DNA from: an uncultured Porphyromonadaceae bacterium
GTDB lineage: Bacteria; Bacteroidota; Bacteroidia; Bacteroidales; Muribaculaceae
NCBI GenBank assembly: GCA_937921035.1
Contig: CALEUL010000048.1
Coordinates: forward strand, 67,282 to 131,281
Length of the DNA: 64,000 bases
Direction of reading: 5' to 3'
The notes beneath the pieces were generated by a model that saw only the letters and a list, made by a program, of their open reading frames with translations, was not told the origin of the DNA and ran no database searches. Made by a program: the position numbers and the translations under genes. Below are positions 52,901-61,366 of this stretch, piece after piece (the stretch's first letter is position 1; the number at the start of each line of letters is the position of its first letter).

Positions 52901-53805
52901 AATACCTCGGGCTACTTGGCGGCACAATAGAGTTGTACAGCCGCGAGAACGAGGGCACCACATTTATAATTACGCTACCTCTTGCTCCTGGTGCGTCCGG
53001 AACGTCGCCGTCCACCGTGTCGGCAGGGGATACCTCCCGTCCGAAGGTTCTTGTAGTTGAGGATAATGTCTCGGTGGCCGACTTTATATGCGAAACACTT
53101 GCCGGGACATACAGATGTGCCACTGCCGGCAACGGGCGCTCGGGCCTCGCGATGGTCTCGTCGTTTGCACCTGACCTTATAGTCGTGGACGAGATGATGC
53201 CAGTTATGAGCGGAATGGAGATGGTACGCCGCCTGAAGGAGAATCCCCGGACAGCCACGATACCCGTGATTATGCTAACGGCAAAGACTGACAATGCAAC
53301 CGAAACACAGAGCGTACGCATGGGCATAGATGTTTTCATGGCGAAGCCATTCGAGCCGCAGCTTCTTCTGGCGCGAGCCGGGCAGCTACTGGAGGCTCGC
53401 ATGAGCATGCGTCGCGCCATGCGCATGGAGGAATTGTCGGCGCCTGCACCCGTAGAGGTTGAATCGGCCGCCGAGAAACAGCTGGCACAGATATCGCGTA
53501 TTATAGAGGAGAACATGGCCGACCCGGATCTGAATGTAGCCGCACTGGCCGATAAGACAGGCATAGGCACAAAGCAGCTTTACCGACTGCTGAAGAAGTA
53601 TATCGGGGATACCCCCGTTGACTATATCCGGCGGATGCGTCTGCGCAAGGCCGCCATGCTTCTGGAACAACAGAAGCTCACAGTATCGGAGATAATGTAC
53701 ATGGTAGGCTTCAAGACCTCCTCCTATTTCTCCAAATGTTTCCAGGCAGAATACGGGTGCACCCCCAGCGAGTATGCCCGGCGAAGTTCTGGCGGCACGA
53801 ATTAG
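49960..53805 (+). CDS. Hybrid two-component system sensor/regulator of the galactan locus
   Basis: 1281 residues. In order: signal peptide, two beta-propellers (about 30-640) of Reg_prop blades (such as GILWIGTNSGLFVYDGF), a Y_Y_Y domain (about 650-740) and one membrane helix (about 747-768). The cytoplasmic part has a histidine kinase with phospho-His799 in SHDLKTP and ATP-binding motifs (NLLSNACKYS, DDGMGIPD, GTGIGLYLIKK), a receiver with Asp1077 in VVDEMMP, and a C-terminal AraC domain (about 1175-1275). It senses oligosaccharide in the periplasm and activates the following genes. Autoregulation is suggested by the repeats at 49870-49907. Confidence 0.95.
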   Translation: MWRKKLITLLLFLCTLASYAISDASEPEWKNVNFRGRNKVVYSIYTDSRGILWIGTNSGLFVYDGFNTYPADSSGEFNSQVYSVVEYGGNLYIGTNNGLFCRGCDGESITRVDGAFPSEIRGMLLNGDDLIIGGLLGVQIYNLKDGSLRDVSAGLPHKSVYALVRDRRGVVYAGTYDGLARWNIGKYRFENVEIIRPANGRNLFVNAIAEMPDGTLWLGTGGALINFDPVKEKAVEDSRFNNLNIKSLAVSGNGALLVGTETGLYARTDSTTMLYRHDSRDGRTIGDNEIWTVLADASGNILAGTARGFSVSSYSDAVRTTRLDNIIGSGDSNEIYSACRDSHGDLWFGGTDGLVRISSGGRAKRYAPDNGGTLSHKRVRAITEDSQGELWVATDAGLNRYDRSSDRFVQYRIADKTGRYKANWVYAVADDGDRLITGSFLGGLHFVDRDKFRNGDMPVVADSVINSSDGIANDFVSNLIVDGAGNIWVLLFRENAIMRIDAHSGIISRIDFKAITGQYPSLICTDSRGRVWSAGEGSVVLLDTDGTVLGKTRLNLTHTDDGVVAINSVGDGDVWLSTTGNVWKISGEDMSAQLMPLPAKCFTLIYEDPETNNVILGDDRELLTVNPDALHVSGRNDSIRLVRQNGRDYFPSDRAVKFRVAYSQPFEVNISTLDYSPESAQHFAYKMLRSDADTVGGWIYMPEGSNVLQLSGMSMGSHRVAVRVAVPGTPVSVFTVDVLPPWYLSGWAITLYVLTAISSIAFLVVSLRRRASKRIEHADRLRAIAEAERRLAFLSDISHDLKTPLSLIVGPVSRLRERVTDPTERRALDTVYDNALKLNNMIHRTIELDTFDEETDNMLIMSRFDAVDFCRSIFDSYRESHSDKNFSFHAPDTPVIVEADAVKMESIVNNLLSNACKYSGENATVSLSLSVKDGNLEMIVSDDGMGIPDAEHTLVFQRMYRSARTASLREGTGIGLYLIKKYLGLLGGTIELYSRENEGTTFIITLPLAPGASGTSPSTVSAGDTSRPKVLVVEDNVSVADFICETLAGTYRCATAGNGRSGLAMVSSFAPDLIVVDEMMPVMSGMEMVRRLKENPRTATIPVIMLTAKTDNATETQSVRMGIDVFMAKPFEPQLLLARAGQLLEARMSMRRAMRMEELSAPAPVEVESAAEKQLAQISRIIEENMADPDLNVAALADKTGIGTKQLYRLLKKYIGDTPVDYIRRMRLRKAAMLLEQQKLTVSEIMYMVGFKTSSYFSKCFQAEYGCTPSEYARRSSGGTN

Positions 53806-53831
53806 GACAAGTTGCCCTCCGGGGGGTGTAG

Positions 53832-53869
53832 TTGTCCGAATTGTAGCCAGCTTTGTCCGAATTGTAACC
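53832..53869 (+). repeat. Direct-repeat operator upstream of susC
   Basis: TTGTCCGAATTGTAGCC (53832-53848) and TTGTCCGAATTGTAACC (53853-53869), almost identical copies 21 bp apart. The second begins 38 bases before the -7 element at 53891, the same distance as upstream of the regulator gene. Confidence 0.8.
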
Positions 53870-53890
53870 GCAAGGCTTATAAATAGTTCG

Positions 53891-53898
53891 TAATTTTG
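53891..53898 (+). promoter_or_regulatory. -7 element of the galactan operon (susC)
   Basis: TAATTTTG, 64 bases before the susC ATG. The second operator copy ends 21 bases upstream, at the -33 position. Confidence 0.65.
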
Positions 53899-53962
53899 TG
53901 TTGCCTTAAAAGAGGCGATGCGAACTATTATAGATTACCTTAACCAACATACCATTTTCCGA

Positions 53963-56926
53963 ATGAAAAAAGTACGAAAGCAAGCTTTCGGTCTGGTAGG
54001 CCGACTGCTATTTGTTCTGGCAGTGTGTGCTGTAGCCACTATGTCGGCGACAGCGCGCACCGTTTCCGGTACAGTTACCGACCCCACCGGGGAGCCGCTG
54101 ATAGGCGCCTCGGTACAGGCAGTGGGTCACACCACCGGTGTGGTTACCGACATTGACGGCAACTATACCATCAACATCCCCGATGCGGTTAACCAGCTCC
54201 GCTTCTCCTATGTGGGTTACACTCCCAAGACAGCCGATGTGAAAGGCGCGACACTTGATGTTGTGCTCCAGGAAGACAATAAAGTATTGGAAGAAGTCGT
54301 GGTTATCGGCTACGGTACGCGCAAGAAAGAGGACCTAACCGGCGCCGTTGCCTCGGTGAGCGAGAAAGACTTCAACAAGGGCGTCATTTCTTCGCCCGAG
54401 GAACTTATCAACGGAAAGATTGCAGGTGTTACGATAACCAGTTCCGGCGGCTCGCCCAATGGCGGGAGCACAATCCGCGTGCGCGGCGGAGCGTCGCTCA
54501 ACGCATCCAACGATCCCCTTATTGTTCTTGACGGAGTTCCCATGGAAGTAGGCGGCGGCGTTGAAGGCAGCGGCAACTTTCTGAGCCTTATCAACCCCAA
54601 CGATATCGAGAGCATGACAATCCTAAAAGATGCGTCGTCGACAGCCATCTACGGATCCCGCGCATCCAACGGCGTAGTTATCATCACCACCAAGAAGGGC
54701 AGTGGCGACGGCGTAAAGGTTTCGTTCTCCACCACCAACTCGATATCACACGCATCGAAATATGCTCCGAATCTTACCGTAGACCAGTTCCGCAGCGCAG
54801 TGGAAACCTTCGGCACACCTGCGCAGCTTGCGTTGCTCGGCACATCGAACACGAACTGGAACGACGAGATATTCAAGAGCGCTTTCGGCACGGACAATAA
54901 TATAAGCATAGGAGGACGGGCCACCGCGTGGCTTCCTTTCCGCGTCAGCCTCGGCGCCATGTACCAGGACGGTATACTGCGCACCGACAATTCCACCCGT
55001 TATACGGCGAATGTGAACCTTACGCCGAGTTTCTTCAACGACCATCTGCGCGTAAACATCAGCGGGAAGGGAACCTACGCCCATAACCGCACCGCCAACA
55101 GCGGAGCCATCTGGAATGCCGGCGCATATGACCCCACACAGCCGGTGTACAGCGACGACCCCGACAAATTCGGCGGTTTCCACGAGGTTATAGACGGTGC
55201 CGGCCATCCCGGGCAGGGAGCCATCGCCAATCCCGTTGGCATGCTCATGAACAACCACAATGTGTCTGACGTATACCGTTTTGTAGGTAATGTGGACGTA
55301 GATTACCGTCTGCATCCGCTTCCCGAACTGCGTCTGCATGTTACCGGGGGCTACGACTACTCGCACGGCAAACGTACGGTTGATATGGACAAGAACACCT
55401 TCGAGGGTTACAACTCCGGGGGCTACCACTATGAGCAGGGACCGCAGAAGAACTACAACCGTCTTCTTACCGTCTATGCCAACTACAACAAGGACTTCGA
55501 CGCTATCCGCTCGAGCCTCGACGCGACCGTGGGCTACGACTACCAGTACTGGCGCAACGACTATCCCGCATATCCAACTTTCAACGACTCCGGCGAACAG
55601 ACCAATATGACTTCGCCCTACGACCAGCGCCACACGCTGCTGTCGTACTACGGACGCGTAAACTACACTTTCGACAGCAAGTATCTCCTTACCGCCACAT
55701 TCCGTCGCGACGGAAGCTCGCGCTTCGCCAAGGCAAACCGGTGGGGCACATTCCCTTCGGTAGCGCTCGCATGGCGAGTAGGAAGCGAGGACTTCTTCGA
55801 AAGCATCCGTCCGGTTATGAACGACTTTAAGATTCGTGCAAGCTACGGTGTAACCGGTCAGCAGGACGGTATCGCGAACTATGCATATATACCCAACTAT
55901 ACCGAGAGTCTTGAGGGAGCCTACTATTATTTCAACGGCAAGTGGATTCCGACATTGCGCCCCGAGGCATACAACAGCGATCTGCGCTGGGAAACCACGA
56001 AGAGCTGGAACTTCGGTATAGACTTCGGTTTCCTGAACAACCGCTTCAGCGGCACCGTTGACTACTTTACGCGCAAGACCCACGACCTTCTTGCCACTGT
56101 ACCCATTCCCGCAGGCATCAATTTTGACAAAACGATGCTTACAAATGTGGGCAACATCAGTTCCAAGGGCGTTGAAATTGCATTGAACGCCAATATTATC
56201 GAATCGAAGGACTGGAGCTGGACAGCCACATTCAACGCCACATGGCTTGATAACAAGATTACGAACCTGAGCCTCACCCCCGAGTCCAACACATCCGATA
56301 CATATGTGGGCTATATGGAGTCTACGCCCATAATGGTGTATAAGACAGGCTACGCTCCACACACTTTCAAGGTTTACAAGCAGATTTACGACAGCGCAAC
56401 AGGCCGCCCCATCGAAGGAATGTACGCCGACCTGAACGGGGACGGCAAAATCACTACCGACGACCAATACTACTATCATAGCTCGAATCCCGACTGGATA
56501 TTCGGTCTGAGCACGTCGCTGCGCTATAAGAAATGGACACTGAGCACGTCGCTGCGCGCACAGGTAGGCAACTACCTCTATAACGGTTCGGCCGCCAACA
56601 TGGGGGCATGGGAATGCACCTCGTGGAGCTCGGGTTCGGTCAACAATCTGTCAGCGTCGTTCCTGGATACCCACTTCCAGCAGCGCCAGTATCCAACCGA
56701 TTATTATATCGAGAATGCGTCGTTCCTCAAAATGGACAATGTGCAGCTTTCCTATAACTTCGGCCGTATCTACCGTACGCTCGACCTCCACATCTCGGCA
56801 ATGGTGCAGAATGTGTTCACCATTACCAAGTACAAGGGCGTCGACCCCGAAAGCAGCTGGGGCATAGACAATTCCACCTATCCGCGCCCCCGCACCTATT
56901 CAGTAAACATCGGTCTTAATTTCTAA
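53963..56926 (+). CDS. SusC-like TonB-dependent outer-membrane transporter
   Basis: 987 residues. Signal peptide (to about 34), carboxypeptidase-regulatory-like domain (TVSGTVTDPTGEPLIGASVQ), plug domain with the SusC signature (LEEVVVIGYGTRKKEDLTGA; SMTILKDASSTAIYGSRASN), then a 22-strand barrel ending in YSVNIGLNF. It imports oligosaccharides with the SusD lid, energised by TonB. The start at 53963 was chosen over one 45 bases upstream. Next gene after 13 bases. Confidence 0.96.
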   Translation: MKKVRKQAFGLVGRLLFVLAVCAVATMSATARTVSGTVTDPTGEPLIGASVQAVGHTTGVVTDIDGNYTINIPDAVNQLRFSYVGYTPKTADVKGATLDVVLQEDNKVLEEVVVIGYGTRKKEDLTGAVASVSEKDFNKGVISSPEELINGKIAGVTITSSGGSPNGGSTIRVRGGASLNASNDPLIVLDGVPMEVGGGVEGSGNFLSLINPNDIESMTILKDASSTAIYGSRASNGVVIITTKKGSGDGVKVSFSTTNSISHASKYAPNLTVDQFRSAVETFGTPAQLALLGTSNTNWNDEIFKSAFGTDNNISIGGRATAWLPFRVSLGAMYQDGILRTDNSTRYTANVNLTPSFFNDHLRVNISGKGTYAHNRTANSGAIWNAGAYDPTQPVYSDDPDKFGGFHEVIDGAGHPGQGAIANPVGMLMNNHNVSDVYRFVGNVDVDYRLHPLPELRLHVTGGYDYSHGKRTVDMDKNTFEGYNSGGYHYEQGPQKNYNRLLTVYANYNKDFDAIRSSLDATVGYDYQYWRNDYPAYPTFNDSGEQTNMTSPYDQRHTLLSYYGRVNYTFDSKYLLTATFRRDGSSRFAKANRWGTFPSVALAWRVGSEDFFESIRPVMNDFKIRASYGVTGQQDGIANYAYIPNYTESLEGAYYYFNGKWIPTLRPEAYNSDLRWETTKSWNFGIDFGFLNNRFSGTVDYFTRKTHDLLATVPIPAGINFDKTMLTNVGNISSKGVEIALNANIIESKDWSWTATFNATWLDNKITNLSLTPESNTSDTYVGYMESTPIMVYKTGYAPHTFKVYKQIYDSATGRPIEGMYADLNGDGKITTDDQYYYHSSNPDWIFGLSTSLRYKKWTLSTSLRAQVGNYLYNGSAANMGAWECTSWSSGSVNNLSASFLDTHFQQRQYPTDYYIENASFLKMDNVQLSYNFGRIYRTLDLHISAMVQNVFTITKYKGVDPESSWGIDNSTYPRPRTYSVNIGLNF

Positions 56927-56939
56927 CAGGCGACAGACA

Positions 56940-58508
56940 ATGAAAAAGATATATACAGTAATAGTGGCGCTTTGCGCTATCGTCATGGCGTCGTGCACCG
57001 GCGACCTGGACCAGAAGCCAGTGATCGGCAACAGCTCCGACCAGGTATATTCCACCATCGAAGGATATCAGTCAGTACTTGCCAAAATATATGGTTCCTA
57101 TAGTCTTGTCGGGCAGGAACGCGCCGGCAATGTAGACCTTTCGAGCAACAAGGGTCAGGACCTTATCCGTAACCTTTTCAACCTTCAGGAAGCAGCCACC
57201 GACGAGGTTGCCAACACGTGGCTTTCGGGCGAGAACCAGAGCGCCATCACATATATGACGTGGGACGCCAACGACGTATGGGTTTCCGATACATACTATC
57301 GACTGTTCTACTCCATCGCTCTGTGCAACGAGTTCCTTCGTTACTGCGGGGACGGGAGTATCGGCGGTTTCAGCGAAGCCGAACAGCAGGAGATCCGTAC
57401 CTACGCCGCGGAGGCCCGATTTATCCGCGCACTCGACTATTATTATGTTCTCGACCTATTCCGGAAAGGTCCGTACGTGAACGAGAATACTCCTACATCC
57501 GGTGTGATACCCGAAGCATATGACGGCAAACAGCTCTACGAGCTGATCGACAGCGAGATTAAGGCACTGGAGACCCTCCTGCCCGAAAACAATGCGTATG
57601 GCCGTGCCGGTCGCGCCGCCGCATGGGCTCTTGGTGTCCGTCTTGCTCTCAATGGCAAGGTCTACACCGGCGAGGACCACTACAGCGACTGCATAGCGTA
57701 CGCAAAGAAAATTCTGGGTACCGGCATCTACTCGCTCGAGAATGACTACAGCAAGCTGTTCAACGCCGAGAACCACCTGCGCACCAATGAAATAATCTTT
57801 GCATTCGCAGCCGATTCCGAAAACGCCACCACGTGGGGCTCGGCAACAAACATAATCTGCGCATCGTGCGGCAACAACAGCACACAGGACCCGGCCAAGT
57901 ACGGTATTGAGAACGGCTGGGGCAACTGGCGCGTGCGCGGCGAACTGCCGGCCCTGTTTACCAGCGATTCCGACGCGCGAAATACCTTCTGGACCGACAG
58001 CCAGACACAGTACTTCACCGGCGCTATCGACAATCAGGCCGAGGGTTACTTCAGCGAGAAGTGGACAAACCTGACCGATGCCGGGGCAGCCTCCAGCAAC
58101 AGCGCCGCAAACGGCTGCGACACCGACTATCCGATGTTCCGCCTTGCGGAAGTGTACCTCTCGGCTGCCGAAGCACATCTGCGCGGCGGCGCGGGCCTGA
58201 CCGATTCCGAAGCTCTTGAATACGTGAACCTTGTGCGCCGTCGTGCCTACGGGGACCGATCGGGCGACATCACCTCCGACCAGTTTACGGTACGTTTCAT
58301 GCTTGACGAGCGCGGACGCGAATTCTACCACGAAATGCTTCGCCGTACCGATCTTGTGCGCTTCGACTGCTTCACCACCGCCAACTATCTGTGGCAGTGG
58401 AAGGGCGGCTCTCTGGACGGCACCGCCGTAGACGCACGCTACAATATCTATCCTATTCCCTCGGCAGAACTTTCCGCCAACCCCAACCTCAAAAATGAAC
58501 TCTACTAA
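56940..58508 (+). CDS. SusD-like surface glycan-binding lipoprotein
   Basis: 522 residues with lipobox MASC (Cys19) and an acidic residue soon after (CTGDLDQKP), fitting surface export. The RagB/SusD fold is shown by ARFIRALDYYYVLDLFRKGP, TPTSGVIPEAYDGKQLYELI and the C-terminal LDERGREFYHEMLRRTDLVR with IYPIPSAELSANPNL. It forms the lid on the SusC barrel. It lies between susC and the SusE-like gene, each within a few bases. Confidence 0.95.
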   Translation: MKKIYTVIVALCAIVMASCTGDLDQKPVIGNSSDQVYSTIEGYQSVLAKIYGSYSLVGQERAGNVDLSSNKGQDLIRNLFNLQEAATDEVANTWLSGENQSAITYMTWDANDVWVSDTYYRLFYSIALCNEFLRYCGDGSIGGFSEAEQQEIRTYAAEARFIRALDYYYVLDLFRKGPYVNENTPTSGVIPEAYDGKQLYELIDSEIKALETLLPENNAYGRAGRAAAWALGVRLALNGKVYTGEDHYSDCIAYAKKILGTGIYSLENDYSKLFNAENHLRTNEIIFAFAADSENATTWGSATNIICASCGNNSTQDPAKYGIENGWGNWRVRGELPALFTSDSDARNTFWTDSQTQYFTGAIDNQAEGYFSEKWTNLTDAGAASSNSAANGCDTDYPMFRLAEVYLSAAEAHLRGGAGLTDSEALEYVNLVRRRAYGDRSGDITSDQFTVRFMLDERGREFYHEMLRRTDLVRFDCFTTANYLWQWKGGSLDGTAVDARYNIYPIPSAELSANPNLKNELY

Positions 58509-58511
58509 GCC

Positions 58512-60224
58512 ATGAAATCAAGAATATTTTTCAACAGCCTCGCTGTAGCTGCCGCAGCGCTATCGCTTGTGGCGTGCGACAAGGACGGCGACCTGGTGTA
58601 CACCGACGGAGCCGACAAGGCCGAACTTGCAACCTCGGCTTCCAAAATAGTTCTGAGCAAGGACAATCCCGACGCACTCGCACTCACGTTCTACTGGAAC
58701 GAGAACGGCGACATCACTCTCAATAACCCGCTTGTTGCAGCGCCGCAGGATGCTGTTACTAACGTGGTTGAAATGTCGGCTGACGCTTCCTTTGCCAACA
58801 AATACGAGGAAACAGTTACTCCCGGCGTGTTCGAGTGCCGCTACACGGTGCTCCAGCTCAACAATATTACAGGACGTCTGGGCTTCGAGCCTGGGGTAGA
58901 GGGCGATATGTATATCCGTGTGCGCAGTTCCGTAGGCTCCAACATCGAGCCTAAGTATTCGGACGCTCTCAAAATTTCCGTAACCCCCTTCTTTATCGAC
59001 CATACAACCGGTCATTATCTTGACAAGGACAAGAACGATACCGGCGTAGTCCTTCGTTCACCCGACGGCAATGGTGTTTTCAATGCCTTTGTTTCTGCCG
59101 GAGCATGGGAAAACTGGTGGTTCCTCGATCCCCTCAACAACTATTGGGGCAATCTCGGAGTCGACGGCAAGGCATTCTATGCATCCACCGCTGCCGACAG
59201 CTGGAATTTCTGGTTCCCGGGCGAAAGCGGCAGCTACTATATTACCGTTGATACCAACGAAGGCTGGTGGAGCGCCCTTCATCTGGACAACCTCACCGTT
59301 ACCGGCGACGCTTCCGGCGAAATGACCTTCAACCGCTCTGCAAACCAGTGGACTCTGCCTATCAGTGTCGCCCAGGCCGGTACAATCAACGTAACCATCA
59401 GCGGCAAGGGCAGCTACTACAATACCGAATCGGGTACGGATGCACCACGCGAGATACGCGACATCGCATTCTCGGGGACAGCCGGCACACTTTCCTTCGG
59501 CAACACAGCTACAGCAATCAGCGTAAGTGTTCCGGCAGGCGAAAGCACGCTTGTTCTCGATCTTACGGACGTTCTTGCTCCCGCACTGTCGGCAGGCGCC
59601 GGCGCACCCGAAGAGGTAGTCCCCGAAAAGCTGTATTTCTCCGGCCTTGTCAACTGGGACAGCATTTCGGATTATCTCACTCTTACCGACGCCGACGCCA
59701 AGACATACGGTGGCGCGCACTACATCGACTCGGAATGGGGTTATCGCGCTTATACCTCAACATCCTGGGATGATGCCTACAAAGGTGCCGAAGGAGCCGA
59801 ACCTCTTGCCGGTAAACTTGTAAAGGCCGACAGCGACGGTAATATTCCCGCACCAGAAGCCGGACTTTATGTGATGAACTACAATATGAAGGACCTCTCT
59901 TACGTTCTTACAAAGGTAGAAAGCGTAGGTTGCGCCGGTCTCGGCGACAACTGGGATGTTCAGGCAATGACCCAGGACGCCGACAATCCCGAAATCTTTA
60001 CATACGAATATGTCAAGACCGCCGAAACTCCGTGGGGTGTGAAGGTTCTGTTCAACAATGACTGGAATCTTTTCCTCGGAGCCGGCGAGAAAGAAGGAGT
60101 GGCTTACCTGTATACCGACCAAAGCAAAAACGGTTTTGCCGGCGACAACGATATCGCAAACGGCACCACCGTTGTACTTACAGTTGACCTTGGCAAACAA
60201 ACATTCTCTTACACAACCAAATAA
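58512..60224 (+). CDS. SusE-like surface glycan-binding lipoprotein
   Basis: 570 residues with lipobox LVAC (Cys22) followed by DKDGDL. An N-terminal SusE-type Ig-like domain (about 40-160, with ASKIVLSKDNPDALALTFYW) is followed by two beta-rich modules with exposed tryptophans (AWENWWFLDPLNNYWGNLG, DNWDVQAM). These resemble the carbohydrate-binding repeats of SusE/SusF. The third gene of galactan loci is a glycan-binding protein in this position. It holds substrate at the surface and has no catalytic motif. Confidence 0.85.
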   Translation: MKSRIFFNSLAVAAAALSLVACDKDGDLVYTDGADKAELATSASKIVLSKDNPDALALTFYWNENGDITLNNPLVAAPQDAVTNVVEMSADASFANKYEETVTPGVFECRYTVLQLNNITGRLGFEPGVEGDMYIRVRSSVGSNIEPKYSDALKISVTPFFIDHTTGHYLDKDKNDTGVVLRSPDGNGVFNAFVSAGAWENWWFLDPLNNYWGNLGVDGKAFYASTAADSWNFWFPGESGSYYITVDTNEGWWSALHLDNLTVTGDASGEMTFNRSANQWTLPISVAQAGTINVTISGKGSYYNTESGTDAPREIRDIAFSGTAGTLSFGNTATAISVSVPAGESTLVLDLTDVLAPALSAGAGAPEEVVPEKLYFSGLVNWDSISDYLTLTDADAKTYGGAHYIDSEWGYRAYTSTSWDDAYKGAEGAEPLAGKLVKADSDGNIPAPEAGLYVMNYNMKDLSYVLTKVESVGCAGLGDNWDVQAMTQDADNPEIFTYEYVKTAETPWGVKVLFNNDWNLFLGAGEKEGVAYLYTDQSKNGFAGDNDIANGTTVVLTVDLGKQTFSYTTK

Positions 60225-60233
60225 ATATTACAG

Positions 60234-61307
60234 ATGAAAATGACAAGCATATTATCCGCCATCTCACTGGCAATGGCAATAGCCACCACTACGGCATGTA
60301 CCGAGGACAGCCCCGTAACCAATCCCATGCCTCAGCCCGAAGAAGTTGTCAGGGAAACCGGCTTCGCTTACGGCGCCGACGTAAGCTGGATTACCGAACT
60401 GGAGAACAAGGGCGAGAAGTTCTACACACCAGGCAGCGACCGTCAGGAAATGGAATGCATGCAGCTTCTGCGCGACCATTGCGGCGTGAACTCCATCCGT
60501 CTGCGAGTGTGGGTCAATCCCAAGGACGGATGGAACAACATCGACGACGTCGTTGTAAAGGCCCGTCGTGCCGATCGCCTTGGCCAGCGCGTGATGATCG
60601 ATTTCCACTTCTCCGACACCTGGGCTGACCCTGGCCATCAGGAAATGCCCGAGGCCTGGAAAGGCCTTAGCTTCGAGGAGCAGAAGGCGGCTCTGGCCGC
60701 CCATGTTACCCAGACCCTCGAAGCCCTCAAGGCAGTGGGTATATCACCTGCCTGGGTACAGATAGGCAACGAGACCACTCCCGGCATGATGCTTCCGGTA
60801 GGTTCTGTAGATAACCCCGTACAGCTTACCCAGCTCAATAACGCGGGTTACGACGCTGTAAAGGCCGTGTGCCCCGAAGCCCTTGTTATTGTTCACCTTG
60901 ACAGCGGAAACAACCAATGGATCTACGACCGCATGTTCGACATTCTCGAAACCAACGGAGGCAAGTACGATATGATAGGCATGTCGCTCTATCCCTACTG
61001 GGCCGAACAGAACGGCGAGACGGGCGGCTGGCGTAAGGTGGCTACCGACTGCATCGCAAATGTAAATCACGTAAAGACCAAATACAACAAACCCGTGATG
61101 ATTTGCGAAATAGGCATGCCCTACGACCAGGGCGCAACCTGCAAGGAACTTATCAAGCTTGTAATGACAGCCGATGTTGAGGGTATCTTCTACTGGGAGC
61201 CCGAGGCACCGGAGGATTATAATGACGGCTACAAACTCGGATGCTTCCAGAATGGTGCGCCCAATGAAGCCCTCGAGGCTTTTGTAGAGGCAAAAGCAAA
61301 AAAATGA
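60234..61307 (+). CDS. GH53 endo-beta-1,4-galactanase (lipoprotein)
   Basis: 357 residues. Lipobox TTAC (Cys22) with acidic residues after it (TED), so it is probably on the cell surface. GH53 barrel: FAYGADVSWITELENKG at the start, RLRVWVNPKDGWNN, VMIDFHFSDTWADPG, general acid/base Glu180 in VQIGNET and nucleophile Glu292 in MICEIGMPY. It cuts beta-1,4-galactan side chains of pectin. Preceded by a nine-base gap to the binding protein. Confidence 0.95.
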   Translation: MKMTSILSAISLAMAIATTTACTEDSPVTNPMPQPEEVVRETGFAYGADVSWITELENKGEKFYTPGSDRQEMECMQLLRDHCGVNSIRLRVWVNPKDGWNNIDDVVVKARRADRLGQRVMIDFHFSDTWADPGHQEMPEAWKGLSFEEQKAALAAHVTQTLEALKAVGISPAWVQIGNETTPGMMLPVGSVDNPVQLTQLNNAGYDAVKAVCPEALVIVHLDSGNNQWIYDRMFDILETNGGKYDMIGMSLYPYWAEQNGETGGWRKVATDCIANVNHVKTKYNKPVMICEIGMPYDQGATCKELIKLVMTADVEGIFYWEPEAPEDYNDGYKLGCFQNGAPNEALEAFVEAKAKK

Positions 61308-61331
61308 TACATAGTTCCGTGTGAAAAACAT

Positions 61332-61339
61332 TATATTTG
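61332..61339 (+). promoter_or_regulatory. Internal -7 element upstream of the GH2 gene
   Basis: TATATTTG, 27 bases before the GH2 ATG at 61367. It may give a second transcript start inside the operon. Confidence 0.4.
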
Positions 61340-61366
61340 TATCCGCTTAATACGGAAAAACTGATA

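Noticed and set aside
54746..56479. Antisense reading frame of 577 codons opposite susC
   Set aside because: The sense frame is a textbook SusC; the antisense frame results from codon bias and has no start context or domain.
57456..58331. Antisense reading frame of 291 codons opposite susD
   Set aside because: Shadow of a strong sense gene; no domain, no promoter element.
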